DNA of 64,000 nt from G963676095 sp963676095 (GTDB lineage Bacteria; Bacteroidota; Bacteroidia; Bacteroidales; Prolixibacteraceae): assembly GCA_963676095.1 (NCBI GenBank), contig OY781040.1, positions 3,844,001-3,908,000 on the forward strand. The letters run 5' to 3'. Shown here piece by piece: positions 16,402 to 24,457 of this stretch; positions within the stretch are counted from its first letter, which is position 1; each line of letters begins with the position of its first letter. Made by a program: the position numbers and the translations under genes. The notes under the pieces are model-generated. The model saw nothing but the letters and a program-made list of their open reading frames with translations, was not told the origin of the DNA and searched no databases.

Positions 16402-17511
16402 ATGAAAAACTTTATTCACTATTTCTTAGGATTATTGCTTTTTACAATTTGTTGCACGCCGGTAAAAAGTCAAATTGACGGACAAGTTTCAGCACGACTT
16501 GAATCTGTACTAAAAGAACAACGGCAATTATACGGGATCCCCGGTATAGCGGCTGCACTTATTACATCTGACAACAGAAAGTGGACGGGTGCGGACGGAT
16601 GTTCTTCGAAAATCGATTCAATTACACCCGGGATGCTGTTTGGACTGGGAAGTGTAACAAAAACATATTTTGCAACAATCGTTATGAAACTTGCCGAAGA
16701 AGGAAAGCTGTCCCTTGACGATTCAATTAAACAATGGTTGCCTGATATGAAAAATGTCGACAACCGTATTATCATACGCCAGTTGCTAAACCATACAAGT
16801 GGGTTGTATAAATACCAAGGCACACCAAAGTGGTTCGCTGAAGTTATTACAAGTGCAAATAAAATTTGGTCTCCTAAAGAAATTGTAGATAGTTTGGTTA
16901 AAAAACCAAGATGTAACCCCGGTGTCTGCTGGGGCGAATCAGCGTCCGATTATGTTTTACTTGGAATGATTATAGAAAAAGCAACAGGAAAGAAAGCTGC
17001 CGAAGTGCTGACGGATTATATTGCTAAACCGTTGTGTCTAAAAAGCACGGTGTTATATCCGGATGATACCATCAAGTCCGGAAAGTTAGCTCATTTTTGG
17101 TGGGATATTGACCATTCAGGCAAACTCGTTGATGTATTTCCCGAAGATTCAAAACTTCCGTTAGCTGCCATGTTCAGTTCGGTGTGGACTTCCGGGGCAA
17201 TTATTTCAAATGCGGAAGACCTTGCATTTTTTTCAAAAGCGTTGTTCGAAAATAAAATTTTGTCGGGAACTTCATTAAAACAAATGGTTACGCCAATTAA
17301 AATTGGAGATTCTCCGGAATACGGATTTAGTGTTGTTGTGGATACCATTGACAAAAAAACCGTTTATTGGCATACCGGAGGTATTGGATATTCATCGGTA
17401 TTCTTTTATGTACCTGATGACAGGGTGACAATTGCTGTGCTATGTAATTTGATGATAGATACCAAACCTATTGCAATTTCATTATATAATGCATATAAAA
17501 AAGTTGAATAA
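16402..17511 (+). CDS. Secreted beta-lactamase-family serine hydrolase
   Basis: 369 residues with a signal peptide (FIHYFLGLLLFTICCTPVKS). S84VTK87 is the nucleophile motif; NHTSGLY follows in the usual place; H324TGG is the KTG-equivalent. The second conserved motif, usually YSN/YAN before a YxxLLG helix, reads ESASDYVLLG here, so the canonical Tyr appears replaced. A different proton-transfer residue or reduced activity is possible. The family includes peptidases and esterases acting in the periplasm; antibiotic hydrolysis cannot be inferred. It is codirectional with a LytTR regulator 87 bp upstream, and both are AT-rich relative to the flanking chromosome. Confidence 0.85.
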   Translation: MKNFIHYFLGLLLFTICCTPVKSQIDGQVSARLESVLKEQRQLYGIPGIAAALITSDNRKWTGADGCSSKIDSITPGMLFGLGSVTKTYFATIVMKLAEEGKLSLDDSIKQWLPDMKNVDNRIIIRQLLNHTSGLYKYQGTPKWFAEVITSANKIWSPKEIVDSLVKKPRCNPGVCWGESASDYVLLGMIIEKATGKKAAEVLTDYIAKPLCLKSTVLYPDDTIKSGKLAHFWWDIDHSGKLVDVFPEDSKLPLAAMFSSVWTSGAIISNAEDLAFFSKALFENKILSGTSLKQMVTPIKIGDSPEYGFSVVVDTIDKKTVYWHTGGIGYSSVFFYVPDDRVTIAVLCNLMIDTKPIAISLYNAYKKVE

Positions 17512-17833
17512 AATGTAAAATCATAAAATAGCATTTCCCGCGGATTCAACTGCTAAATGATGCTTTATCTCAACAATGTAATATGGAAAATAAGATTAAT
17601 TTACAGAACAATTGCTGTTGGACGAACGGTTAATCTATGCTTTGAATCGGCAAAAGAAGATACAGAGTATATTAACAATGATTAAAAAAAATATTAACAT
17701 ACATAAATAGAAACTATGATAAAAGAATCTGAACCAATTACAGAGGAGGTTTTGATTTTGATTAAAGAATGGGTCTCCGAATTGTTAGGATTGATTACTT
17801 GAGTATATCTAAGGAGGATTGATGAATTTATAA
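17512..17833. other. Gene-free stretch
   Basis: Only a 28-codon frame beginning MIKESEPITEEVLILIKEW (17717 on) is visible. It is too short to support as a gene and may be a relic. Nothing else recognised. Confidence 0.4.
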
Positions 17834-17872
17834 GGGGCTGTCCTAAAAAAATAAGGACAGCCCCTCTTTTTA
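17834..17872 (+). terminator. Strong intrinsic terminator
   Basis: Perfect 11-bp stem GGGGCTGTCCT / AGGACAGCCCC with an A-rich loop, followed by TCTTTTT. It lies 7 bp from the stop of the convergent gene and may work for both, although the T-run on the minus side is weak. Confidence 0.85.
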
Positions 17873-17878
17873 CTCATT

Positions 17879-18550
17879 TTAGAAAATGAATTTATATCCT
17901 GCAATTTGACGCTTCCAGCTGTAAACGTTTAGGCAAACCGTATAAGTATTTCCTCTTTTAAATGTTCCATCTGCGTATCTTAACAATACTGTACCCGTAT
18001 AAGGATCACTTTTTGATAGCGTGTGGATAACATTATTTATTGCATGACTGTCATCCAGTAATTGATCTCCTTCAACAGCGTACATTAGTACTTTATTACC
18101 CTCTTCCAATATTTGTTGCGGAATGCGGTATCGGCTTAAGATGTGAGTCGTAGAATTATTTAAGCCGGTGCATGTTGATGGTTGGTAGCGCTCTGGCACA
18201 GCCTGAACAATGTCTACAGTTGCAGCAACAGCTTTTACATGCTGATCTATCTGATCGGGGCCGTACTCAAGTAAATAGGAATTATCTTCAAAATCCAATT
18301 TATCATTTTGTATTGTCCCTTTCGCAGGAGTACTTTTTCCAGGAATTTTCACACTGGTTATTAAATTTCCTGTATTATCCTTAATGTATGCTACCCCTCC
18401 AGTTGCAGTGCCGGAATCCGGTCTGTCAATTGTAAATTCGACCGTGTCAAGATAAGGAATAACATCCCTTATCGCTGTTTCCCATTTCCAGTCTGAATTT
18501 TCCCGGAAACTAGACGGAATTTCTGCGCTAAAAAATTTTTTTGGTTCCAT
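17879..18550 (-). CDS. Orphan protein of unknown function
   Basis: 223 residues, no signal peptide and no membrane helix. The start ATG has a GAAAGGAAAAATT leader. Composition suggests a soluble beta-rich protein: alternating hydrophobic strands such as VEFTIDRP, GGVAYIKDNTGNLITSVKI, GTVLLRYADGTF, and Gly/Thr turns. Two Cys (STCTGL and YTVCLNVY) are far apart. I recognise no family or catalytic motif. It is isolated, convergent with the serine hydrolase across a terminator, and AT-rich like the rest of the accessory zone, so it was probably acquired along with its neighbours. Confidence 0.65.
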   Translation of the reverse strand: MEPKKFFSAEIPSSFRENSDWKWETAIRDVIPYLDTVEFTIDRPDSGTATGGVAYIKDNTGNLITSVKIPGKSTPAKGTIQNDKLDFEDNSYLLEYGPDQIDQHVKAVAATVDIVQAVPERYQPSTCTGLNNSTTHILSRYRIPQQILEEGNKVLMYAVEGDQLLDDSHAINNVIHTLSKSDPYTGTVLLRYADGTFKRGNTYTVCLNVYSWKRQIAGYKFIF

Positions 18551-19492
18551 AATTTTTCCTTTCAGTTTAAATGTTAGTTATTATGTATCGTAATTGTTTT
18601 ACAAAGTAATATTTTTATTAAACAAAAACAATATTAATATTTCTTTTGTTTAATAAATAATTGTAAAGAAATGATTTTTGACTTATCTCCTTTTCTTTTT
18701 TTTCGTATGCAGAAGAAGCTGGAATTGAAGTAGCCACTTTTGTGTCCATTAATCATCTCTCATAATTTTGTTTTTTGGGTACACGACAAAGCTTATCCGG
18801 GAGGGTATAATTTTTTGAAATCGACATACGAATATCAGCTATACAAAATGTGAATAACAAAAAAAATAGTTGCTCATCGTACTATATTCCAGTCTATTTT
18901 ACCTTATTGCTGTTTCCAGTCTGTCGTTGGAAAGATGCGAAGACATTTTCGGGTTTTCCAGAATAGCATCTGGGTGGAAATTTTTGCCTCTCGGGAGGAA
19001 ATAAGGGGATAAATGTTACGGAATAAGATTAATGTTTGTTCTCGCGTTGTTGCCGCAATGTTGCAGGCTATCTCAAACGTGTTGTTGCGACATTCACAGA
19101 TTCATGATAATTACAACTAAACAATAAATTTAAAAAAGTTAAATTTATAACCCATCTGAGCTGTGCGTGAAACACAAATGAATTACAAGGATGACTTTTT
19201 GTCATTCAGGAGGGGAGTGTTGTTTATTAAATTATTAAAAAGAACTCTTTTCCCTTGTTTTAATTAATCATCAGGGAACAAACAGTATCGTAAAATTTAA
19301 CGAAAAATTCACTGGCATCATAAGTTAAAATAGGTATATTGACCCATTAAAAGACGCAAAACAAAGCATTCACCAATGTTTAAGAAATAAGATGAAACGA
19401 ACATGGCAAAATCTACAAATTTTGACACAGAGCAGCATAATTTTATTTTACCATGGAGTTCCATGTGGCAATTAAAGGCAAATTATAAACAC
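18551..19492. other. Gene-free stretch with degenerate word arrays
   Basis: The first 150 bp are very AT-rich and should carry the minus-strand promoter of the orphan gene. From about 19041 to 19110 lie degraded GTTGTTGC/CGCAATGTTGC words of the 23-bp family. The rest shows no gene. Confidence 0.5.
19138..19203. repeat. Degenerate 22-bp array, locus 2 (related to 10013-10122)
   Basis: Units at 19138, 19160 and 19182, in the same 22-bp phase as at 10 kb. The preceding AACAATAAATTT and the TTATAACCCAT words are shared, while the CACGTG cores have decayed (GCTGTGCGTGAAA, ATTACAAGGATGA). Confidence 0.65.
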
Positions 19493-20746
19493 ATGAAAAG
19501 ACAAATACTATTTTATTGTTTCGCACTTCTTGTTTTGCTATTGACTTCAGGAAATGTTTTTGCAGAACAAAGAGATACAACCTTTCAGATTGTGGAAAGT
19601 GTTCCTGAAAATACGTTTTATGGTCAGCCCGATGTACCGCGAACGCAAAAGGTGTGGCTCGATATGATCCGCGGAGCGAAGCAAAGTATAGACATTGCAG
19701 CATTTTATATTTCCAACGAACCGGGAAAGGCATTGAGCCCGGTCATTGATGCCCTTGCTGCAAAGGCACGTGCAGGCATCAAGGTCCGTATTTTGCTTGA
19801 CCGGACTTTTTATCATGAAAGCAAAAGCAGTATCGGGCTCATGCAGGGCATTCCTGATCTGGAAATCCGTATTCTCCCTGTCGACAGTCTTACCGGAGGT
19901 GTTCTTCATGCAAAATATTTTATTGTCGACAATAACATTGTATTCGTCGGAAGTCAGAACTGGGATTGGCGCGCACTCAGCCAAATTCATGAAATCGGCG
20001 CCCGTATAGAAGACAGAAGGTTTGCCCGGACCTTTGAGGCTGTATTCAACTTTGACTGGGACCTGGCCGGGCATCCCGATATTCTGAAGGCCCAGCAGAA
20101 TGCCGTTAATTCGCCCGATTTTGCCCCGGTAACAGCAGGCAATCCGGTGCTTTTGCGCGATGCCCAAGATTCTGCTGTCATTGCCTTTCCGTCTTTTAGT
20201 CCGCCTTCGCTGGTGCCGCAGTGGGTCGATTACGAAGAGCCAGGACTTGTTCAATTGATAAAATCTGCAAGACATACCTTGCGTATACAGGTGATGACCT
20301 TAACTGCCCTGATCGAGTATGGCCCCAAAGGTTATTGGAAAGAAGTTGATAACGCCCTGCGGGACGATGCTGCCCGGGGCGTAAAAGTAAATATTATTGT
20401 TGCCGACTGGGCGTTGGGAGAACCGATGCAGCAATACCTGAAGAGCCTTGCTGTACTTCCGGATATTACTGTAAAATTTAGCTCGTTGCCCCCCGCTCCC
20501 GGTGGATTCATCCCTTATGCAAGGGTCGAACATTGTAAATATGCCGTTGCCGATAATGACCGTGCTTATATCGGTACCGGAAACTGGGGCTGGAGCTATT
20601 TTAACAATACAGTGGATGCTTCTGTGTTTTTTAGCGGGAAAGAGTCAGTCTTAACCCTTGTAAAAATTTTCGATAAGGATTGGAACGGGACTTACGTTAC
20701 AACAATGGATCCGGGAGTTTCTTATTCTCCGCCCAAGAACCACTGA
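19493..20746 (+). CDS. Secreted phospholipase-D-like (HKD) protein
   Basis: 417 residues from the ATG directly before a clear signal peptide (KRQILFYCFALLVLLLTSGNVFA). A longer frame starts 30 codons earlier but would bury the signal. Two HKD motifs are complete: H139AKYFIVD with G-SQN156W after it, and H347CKYAVAD with GTGN364W. This is the duplicated PLD fold, with one active site formed from both halves. Export and the lack of extra domains suggest a periplasmic or surface phosphodiesterase acting on phospholipid or nucleic acid; the substrate is not determined. The gene stands alone between two word arrays, and its GC content is nearer to chromosomal than the upstream cargo. Confidence 0.9.
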   Translation: MKRQILFYCFALLVLLLTSGNVFAEQRDTTFQIVESVPENTFYGQPDVPRTQKVWLDMIRGAKQSIDIAAFYISNEPGKALSPVIDALAAKARAGIKVRILLDRTFYHESKSSIGLMQGIPDLEIRILPVDSLTGGVLHAKYFIVDNNIVFVGSQNWDWRALSQIHEIGARIEDRRFARTFEAVFNFDWDLAGHPDILKAQQNAVNSPDFAPVTAGNPVLLRDAQDSAVIAFPSFSPPSLVPQWVDYEEPGLVQLIKSARHTLRIQVMTLTALIEYGPKGYWKEVDNALRDDAARGVKVNIIVADWALGEPMQQYLKSLAVLPDITVKFSSLPPAPGGFIPYARVEHCKYAVADNDRAYIGTGNWGWSYFNNTVDASVFFSGKESVLTLVKIFDKDWNGTYVTTMDPGVSYSPPKNH

Positions 20747-20760
20747 GTTATCATTGTGGT

Positions 20761-20912
20761 CACCTGCATACGTTGTTATGATACCATACTATGTTGTTGC
20801 GACACTCGCAACAGTATTATTGTGAGTGTCGCAACAGCGTTGTTGGGGAGGTCACAATAACGTTATTGTGTGTGTCACAACCGTATGGTTGCGTCGTTCA
20901 CAAATTTTGTAG
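20761..20912. repeat. 23-bp-period palindromic word array, locus 3
   Basis: Clean units at 20807, 20830, 20853 and 20876, with looser ones on both sides. Words include CACAATAACGTTATTGTG (perfect 18-bp palindrome) and CGCAACAGTATTATTGTG. Centre AACGTT and spacing match loci at 9.8 and 13.4 kb although the arms differ. Confidence 0.85.
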
Positions 20913-21042
20913 AAAAGTTTCACTGTTGTTAGGCATCACAGTACGGATTTGATTATATCTGCCGCGATGGTTAAAAATGGCCAGGGAAGCTATGATTTTA
21001 CTTTAAATAATGCATATTTGTATAATATATAAAACATTTGGG

Positions 21043-21843
21043 ATGGCTGAAAAATTAAGCATAGACAATATACGGAATAAGTCCGGCTTTATTTGTGATA
21101 TGGATGGCGTAATTTATCACGGCAATAAGATTCTTGACGGCGTAAAGGAGTTTGTTTCCTGGTTAAAAGAAGAAAACAAGAAATTCGTCTTTCTGACCAA
21201 CTCCAGTGAGAGGACCATCAAAGAACTTCAGGATAAATTATCGCGTATGGGGCTCGATGTGGGCCCGGAACATTTTTACACCAGCGCTCTGGCAACGGCG
21301 TCTTTTCTCCAAAGCCAGAAACCGAACGGTAGTGCCTACATTATCGGAGAAGCCGGTCTGATTAATGCACTTTATAACGCCGGATATTCAGGTAATAACA
21401 TCGATCCGGATTACGTGGTTATGGGAGAGGCCAGATCGTACAGCTATGATGTGATCGAAAAGGCTGTAAATCTGGTCTACAAAGGAGCCAAGCTAATTGG
21501 AACAAATCCCGATGTCAGCGGCCCAATCGAAAACGGGATAGCCCCGGCAACCAAGGCCCTTATTTCTCCCATTGAACTGGCCACAGGAAAACAGGCCTAC
21601 TTTATAGGCAAACCAAACCCGCTGATGATGCGAATCGCCCTGAAGAGGCTCGGTGTTCAACGGGAAGAGACCATTATTATCGGTGACCGGATGGATACGG
21701 ATATCGTTGCAGGTATTGAGGCGGAGATCGACACCTGCCTTGTTTTATCCGGAATCTCGACCGAACAGACCATCAATGAATTTGCCTATCGTCCGCGTTA
21801 CGTATTAAAGGGCGTCAATGAGATTGTAAAGGATTATGAATAG
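21043..21843 (+). CDS. HAD-IIA family phosphatase (NagD/phosphoglycolate-phosphatase-like)
   Basis: 266 residues from the second ATG (the longer frame adds eleven residues with no support). Motif I is CD19MD21GVIYHG with the nucleophile and acid/base Asp. FLTNSSERTI (about 50-59) is motif II. K190PNP is motif III, and IIIGD215RMDTD220I is motif IV, which binds Mg. The cap is of the C2a type, between motifs II and III. HAD-IIA enzymes dephosphorylate small sugar or glycolate phosphates and nucleotides in the cytoplasm. A thioesterase gene follows after 29 bp in the same direction, so they are likely co-transcribed. Confidence 0.9.
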   Translation: MAEKLSIDNIRNKSGFICDMDGVIYHGNKILDGVKEFVSWLKEENKKFVFLTNSSERTIKELQDKLSRMGLDVGPEHFYTSALATASFLQSQKPNGSAYIIGEAGLINALYNAGYSGNNIDPDYVVMGEARSYSYDVIEKAVNLVYKGAKLIGTNPDVSGPIENGIAPATKALISPIELATGKQAYFIGKPNPLMMRIALKRLGVQREETIIIGDRMDTDIVAGIEAEIDTCLVLSGISTEQTINEFAYRPRYVLKGVNEIVKDYE

Positions 21844-21872
21844 GCTTTTTTTATTTTTAATGTAACCTGGTT

Positions 21873-22325
21873 ATGTCAAAAGCAATACAAGATTTGTATC
21901 CTGAAAATTTAGCACACTGTTACGGATGCGGAAAAAATAATCCTCACGGACTGCATTTAAAAACATGCCTGGTAAATAATGAGACAGTTGCCCATTTTAC
22001 TCCTGATCCGGTATATACCGCTATCCCAGGTAGCGTTTATGGCGGTTTAATAGCTTCATTACTGGATTGTCATGGTACAGGATCGGCGGCGGCATTTATT
22101 TGTCAATCCGAAAATATTCCTTTGGAAGAGCCTATTCCGGTTCGCTGTGTTACAGCTTCTTTAAAAGTTGATTTTAAAGCAATGACACCTATGGGGGTTG
22201 AACTGGAGTTAAAAGGCAGGCTTAGAAGTATCGAGGGACGAAAGGTCCGGGTCGATATGACTTTAAGTGCCGAAGGTACACTCTGTGCTGTTGGTGAAAT
22301 TCTTGCTGTCAGAATAAAAGACTAG
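21873..22325 (+). CDS. PaaI-type hotdog-fold thioesterase
   Basis: 150 residues. CYGCGKNNPHGLHL (residues about 16-29) is the Cys-rich lead-in common to a PaaI-like subgroup. IPGSVYGGLIASLLDCHGTGSA carries the GG-x9-D/H-type active-site helix of hotdog thioesterases. VRCVTASLKVDFKAMTP is the following strand region. It probably hydrolyses an acyl-CoA; the acyl group is unknown. Cytoplasmic, no signal. It ends 17 bp from the convergent CDF gene with no obvious terminator between. Confidence 0.85.
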   Translation: MSKAIQDLYPENLAHCYGCGKNNPHGLHLKTCLVNNETVAHFTPDPVYTAIPGSVYGGLIASLLDCHGTGSAAAFICQSENIPLEEPIPVRCVTASLKVDFKAMTPMGVELELKGRLRSIEGRKVRVDMTLSAEGTLCAVGEILAVRIKD

Positions 22326-22341
22326 TTCAAATTCGTCCTTA

Positions 22342-23256
22342 TTATATCATTTCCTTATCGATCCCGAATTTTTCCTTGGGATGTTGTTTCCCCTTCGGTT
22401 CCACATGAACGACGATATCGTATACATTTTGTACTGTTTGTTTAATTCGGTTTTCTACCTTCTCGGCTATCTCGTGCGCATCGTTGAGGGTCAGGTTCCC
22501 TTCAACCTCTATGTCGAGGGAAATCATGTTCAGATTTCCTATTTGACGAGACCTGACACGGTGTGGATTGCTGGCTTCAGGGACTGTATCGACGGCCTCG
22601 AAGATTTTTTTATAGACCGTTTCATCTTTAACGCCATCCATTAGTTCGACACTGGAGTCCATAAAAATTGATATGGCCGATTTTATAATAAAAAGACTGA
22701 CCAGTAATCCGGTAATTGAGTCTATAACAGGAAGTCTCAGGTAAATTGTAAAGAGCAGGCCGGTGAGTACCCCCACCGATGTCAGCACATCATTCCTCAT
22801 GTTTATGGCATTTGCAGTGAGCATGGAACTCTCTATTTTTTTGCCTTGCTTCCGCTGATAAGCTGCCAGGATCAATTTGCCAATTACTGAAAGAATGGTA
22901 ACATAAATAGCAATGGTTCCGGGCAATTCCCTCACTTCGCCTGAGAAAATCCGTTGTACGGAAGAGATCAGCATTTGCATTCCGGCATAAAAAATGACCA
23001 GAGACAAGATCTTGGTGGTAATGCTTTCAGCTTTTTCATATCCGAATACAAATTTTCGGGTTGGGGGTTTACTGACGATACGGGCAGTAAAGATCATGGC
23101 GATGGAAATGATTACATCGGTGGCGGAGTCTATGCCGTCGCCCAAAACAGCCAGACTGCCGGCCAGGAGTCCGACGACAATTTTGGAGACAGACAGGATT
23201 AAGTTACCAAAGGTACTGATCCAGGATGTCCGGATTAATATTTTTTCTCTTGACAT
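22342..23256 (-). CDS. Cation diffusion facilitator (CDF) metal transporter
   Basis: 304 residues from the internal ATG (MSREKILIRTSW). Several transmembrane helices: about 14-35 (FGNLILSVSKIVVGLLAGSLAV), 80-95, 115-135, and 155-205. The site-A motif in the second helix is GDGIDSATDV (DxxxD). The fifth-helix partner reads NAINMRND (NxxxD) where many zinc CDFs have HxxxD. The C-terminal cytoplasmic domain is complete (HRVRSRQIGNLNMISLDIEVEGN and DIVVHVEP). CDF proteins export divalent metals by proton antiport. The Asn substitution suggests specificity other than Zn, such as Mn or Fe; this is inference. Confidence 0.9.
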   Translation of the reverse strand: MSREKILIRTSWISTFGNLILSVSKIVVGLLAGSLAVLGDGIDSATDVIISIAMIFTARIVSKPPTRKFVFGYEKAESITTKILSLVIFYAGMQMLISSVQRIFSGEVRELPGTIAIYVTILSVIGKLILAAYQRKQGKKIESSMLTANAINMRNDVLTSVGVLTGLLFTIYLRLPVIDSITGLLVSLFIIKSAISIFMDSSVELMDGVKDETVYKKIFEAVDTVPEASNPHRVRSRQIGNLNMISLDIEVEGNLTLNDAHEIAEKVENRIKQTVQNVYDIVVHVEPKGKQHPKEKFGIDKEMI

Positions 23257-23339
23257 GGTCTCTAAAAAAAAGCGGTGTAAATATAATACCCTATCAACCA
23301 AAATCCACAGGTTTTCGGTTTTATTCTGCTTTCTGCTTT

Positions 23340-24434
23340 TTATTGCAGTTTTCTGGTGAATTCGATCAGGCTAAACAGGACCCCTTTTGTCCGTTGTTTC
23401 TCAACGAAGCCACATTTTTTGTACATCATCCGGGCGGGCAGGAAGAAATCGTGGTCCCCGGTAGTTACCCTTATCTCACAGAAATCCCTTTCCCTGAACC
23501 AATCGACTATCCATTCGACCTGGCAGGTCCCAAATCCCTGTCCCTGATATTCCGGACAGATGCAATTCTGCCCGATAATCCCAACCGGGAACTGTCTGTC
23601 GTCCCAGCTGAAATAACCTATGGGTAAACCGTTGAGGCAGGTAAAGGCAGCACATCGGCCTATTGTCTGTTTTTGAGTAAAAGCAGCATGATCTTCCTTT
23701 TCCCATTGGGAGTAAAGGCTTTTCTTTTCTCCGGGAAAACTGTCGATGAACCCGGCATAACTTTTCCGGAGAAGCTCAGAAATAACTCCCGGGGCTAAAT
23801 CATATATCCCATTGATTTTAATTTTGTTATCTGGATATTCCTTGGGAAAATACCGGTCGATTGCCTGTTCCGTTTCGGCAAGCCATAACCGCCTTTGCTG
23901 CAGGTCACTCGTTACTACGATCCGGAATATTTTCCGGCTAAACTGTTTTACTCCGCAAAAATCGAAAATACAATTTCTCCAGATTGTTTCAAGCGGATCT
24001 TTAAAAATGGAGTTCTCCCGTTTTTCACTTGTATTGGAGGTGTTAAATACCAGGGCGGCCTTTGCCTTCAGCAGGCCCACCGGGACCCCCTCTCCTGAAT
24101 CTCCTTCCTTGAACTTATAGGCAATGCCGGGCCTGATAACGCGGTCTATCCATCCTTTTACAATGGCCGGGGGCTGGCCCCACCAGTTGGGATGGACAAT
24201 AATAATCCCATCGCTGTTTATCAGTTCGCGGCAGTGTTTTCTTACCAATTCGTCTTCCAATTGTACATCCCGGGGTATCTCTCCGCTTTCAATCACCGGG
24301 TTAAAACCCTCCCTGTATAAATCATGGAACATAACGGTATGGCCATTTTCCTTCAGCCTTTTGCAGCAAGTTTCAGCAATGGCATGGTTAAAGCTGTCCG
24401 TACTGGGGTGCCCCAAAATAATCAGAACCTTCAT
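23340..24434 (-). CDS. Fusion of flavodoxin-fold NAD(P)H oxidoreductase and GNAT acetyltransferase
   Basis: 364 residues in one uninterrupted frame. Residues 1-195 are a flavodoxin-2 fold quinone reductase: KVLIILGHPSTDSFNHAIA (FMN phosphate region), HPNWWGQPPAIVKGWIDRV (80-99, the NWW signature), and RPGIAYKF. A short linker leads to a GNAT domain (about 215-364) whose acetyl-CoA motif is PEYQGQGFGTCQVEW (294-308), ending in KKCGFVEKQRTKG. Each half has full length for its family, so this is a real two-domain protein and not a frameshift artefact. The reductase half may detoxify quinones; the acceptor of the acetyl group is unknown. Confidence 0.85.
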   Translation of the reverse strand: MKVLIILGHPSTDSFNHAIAETCCKRLKENGHTVMFHDLYREGFNPVIESGEIPRDVQLEDELVRKHCRELINSDGIIIVHPNWWGQPPAIVKGWIDRVIRPGIAYKFKEGDSGEGVPVGLLKAKAALVFNTSNTSEKRENSIFKDPLETIWRNCIFDFCGVKQFSRKIFRIVVTSDLQQRRLWLAETEQAIDRYFPKEYPDNKIKINGIYDLAPGVISELLRKSYAGFIDSFPGEKKSLYSQWEKEDHAAFTQKQTIGRCAAFTCLNGLPIGYFSWDDRQFPVGIIGQNCICPEYQGQGFGTCQVEWIVDWFRERDFCEIRVTTGDHDFFLPARMMYKKCGFVEKQRTKGVLFSLIEFTRKLQ

Positions 24435-24457
24435 GTAATTATTAATTACTCATTATC

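Noticed and set aside
10800..17511. Beta-lactam resistance genes
   Set aside because: The two proteins have the broad serine-hydrolase fold with atypical second motifs; nothing shows that they hydrolyse antibiotics.
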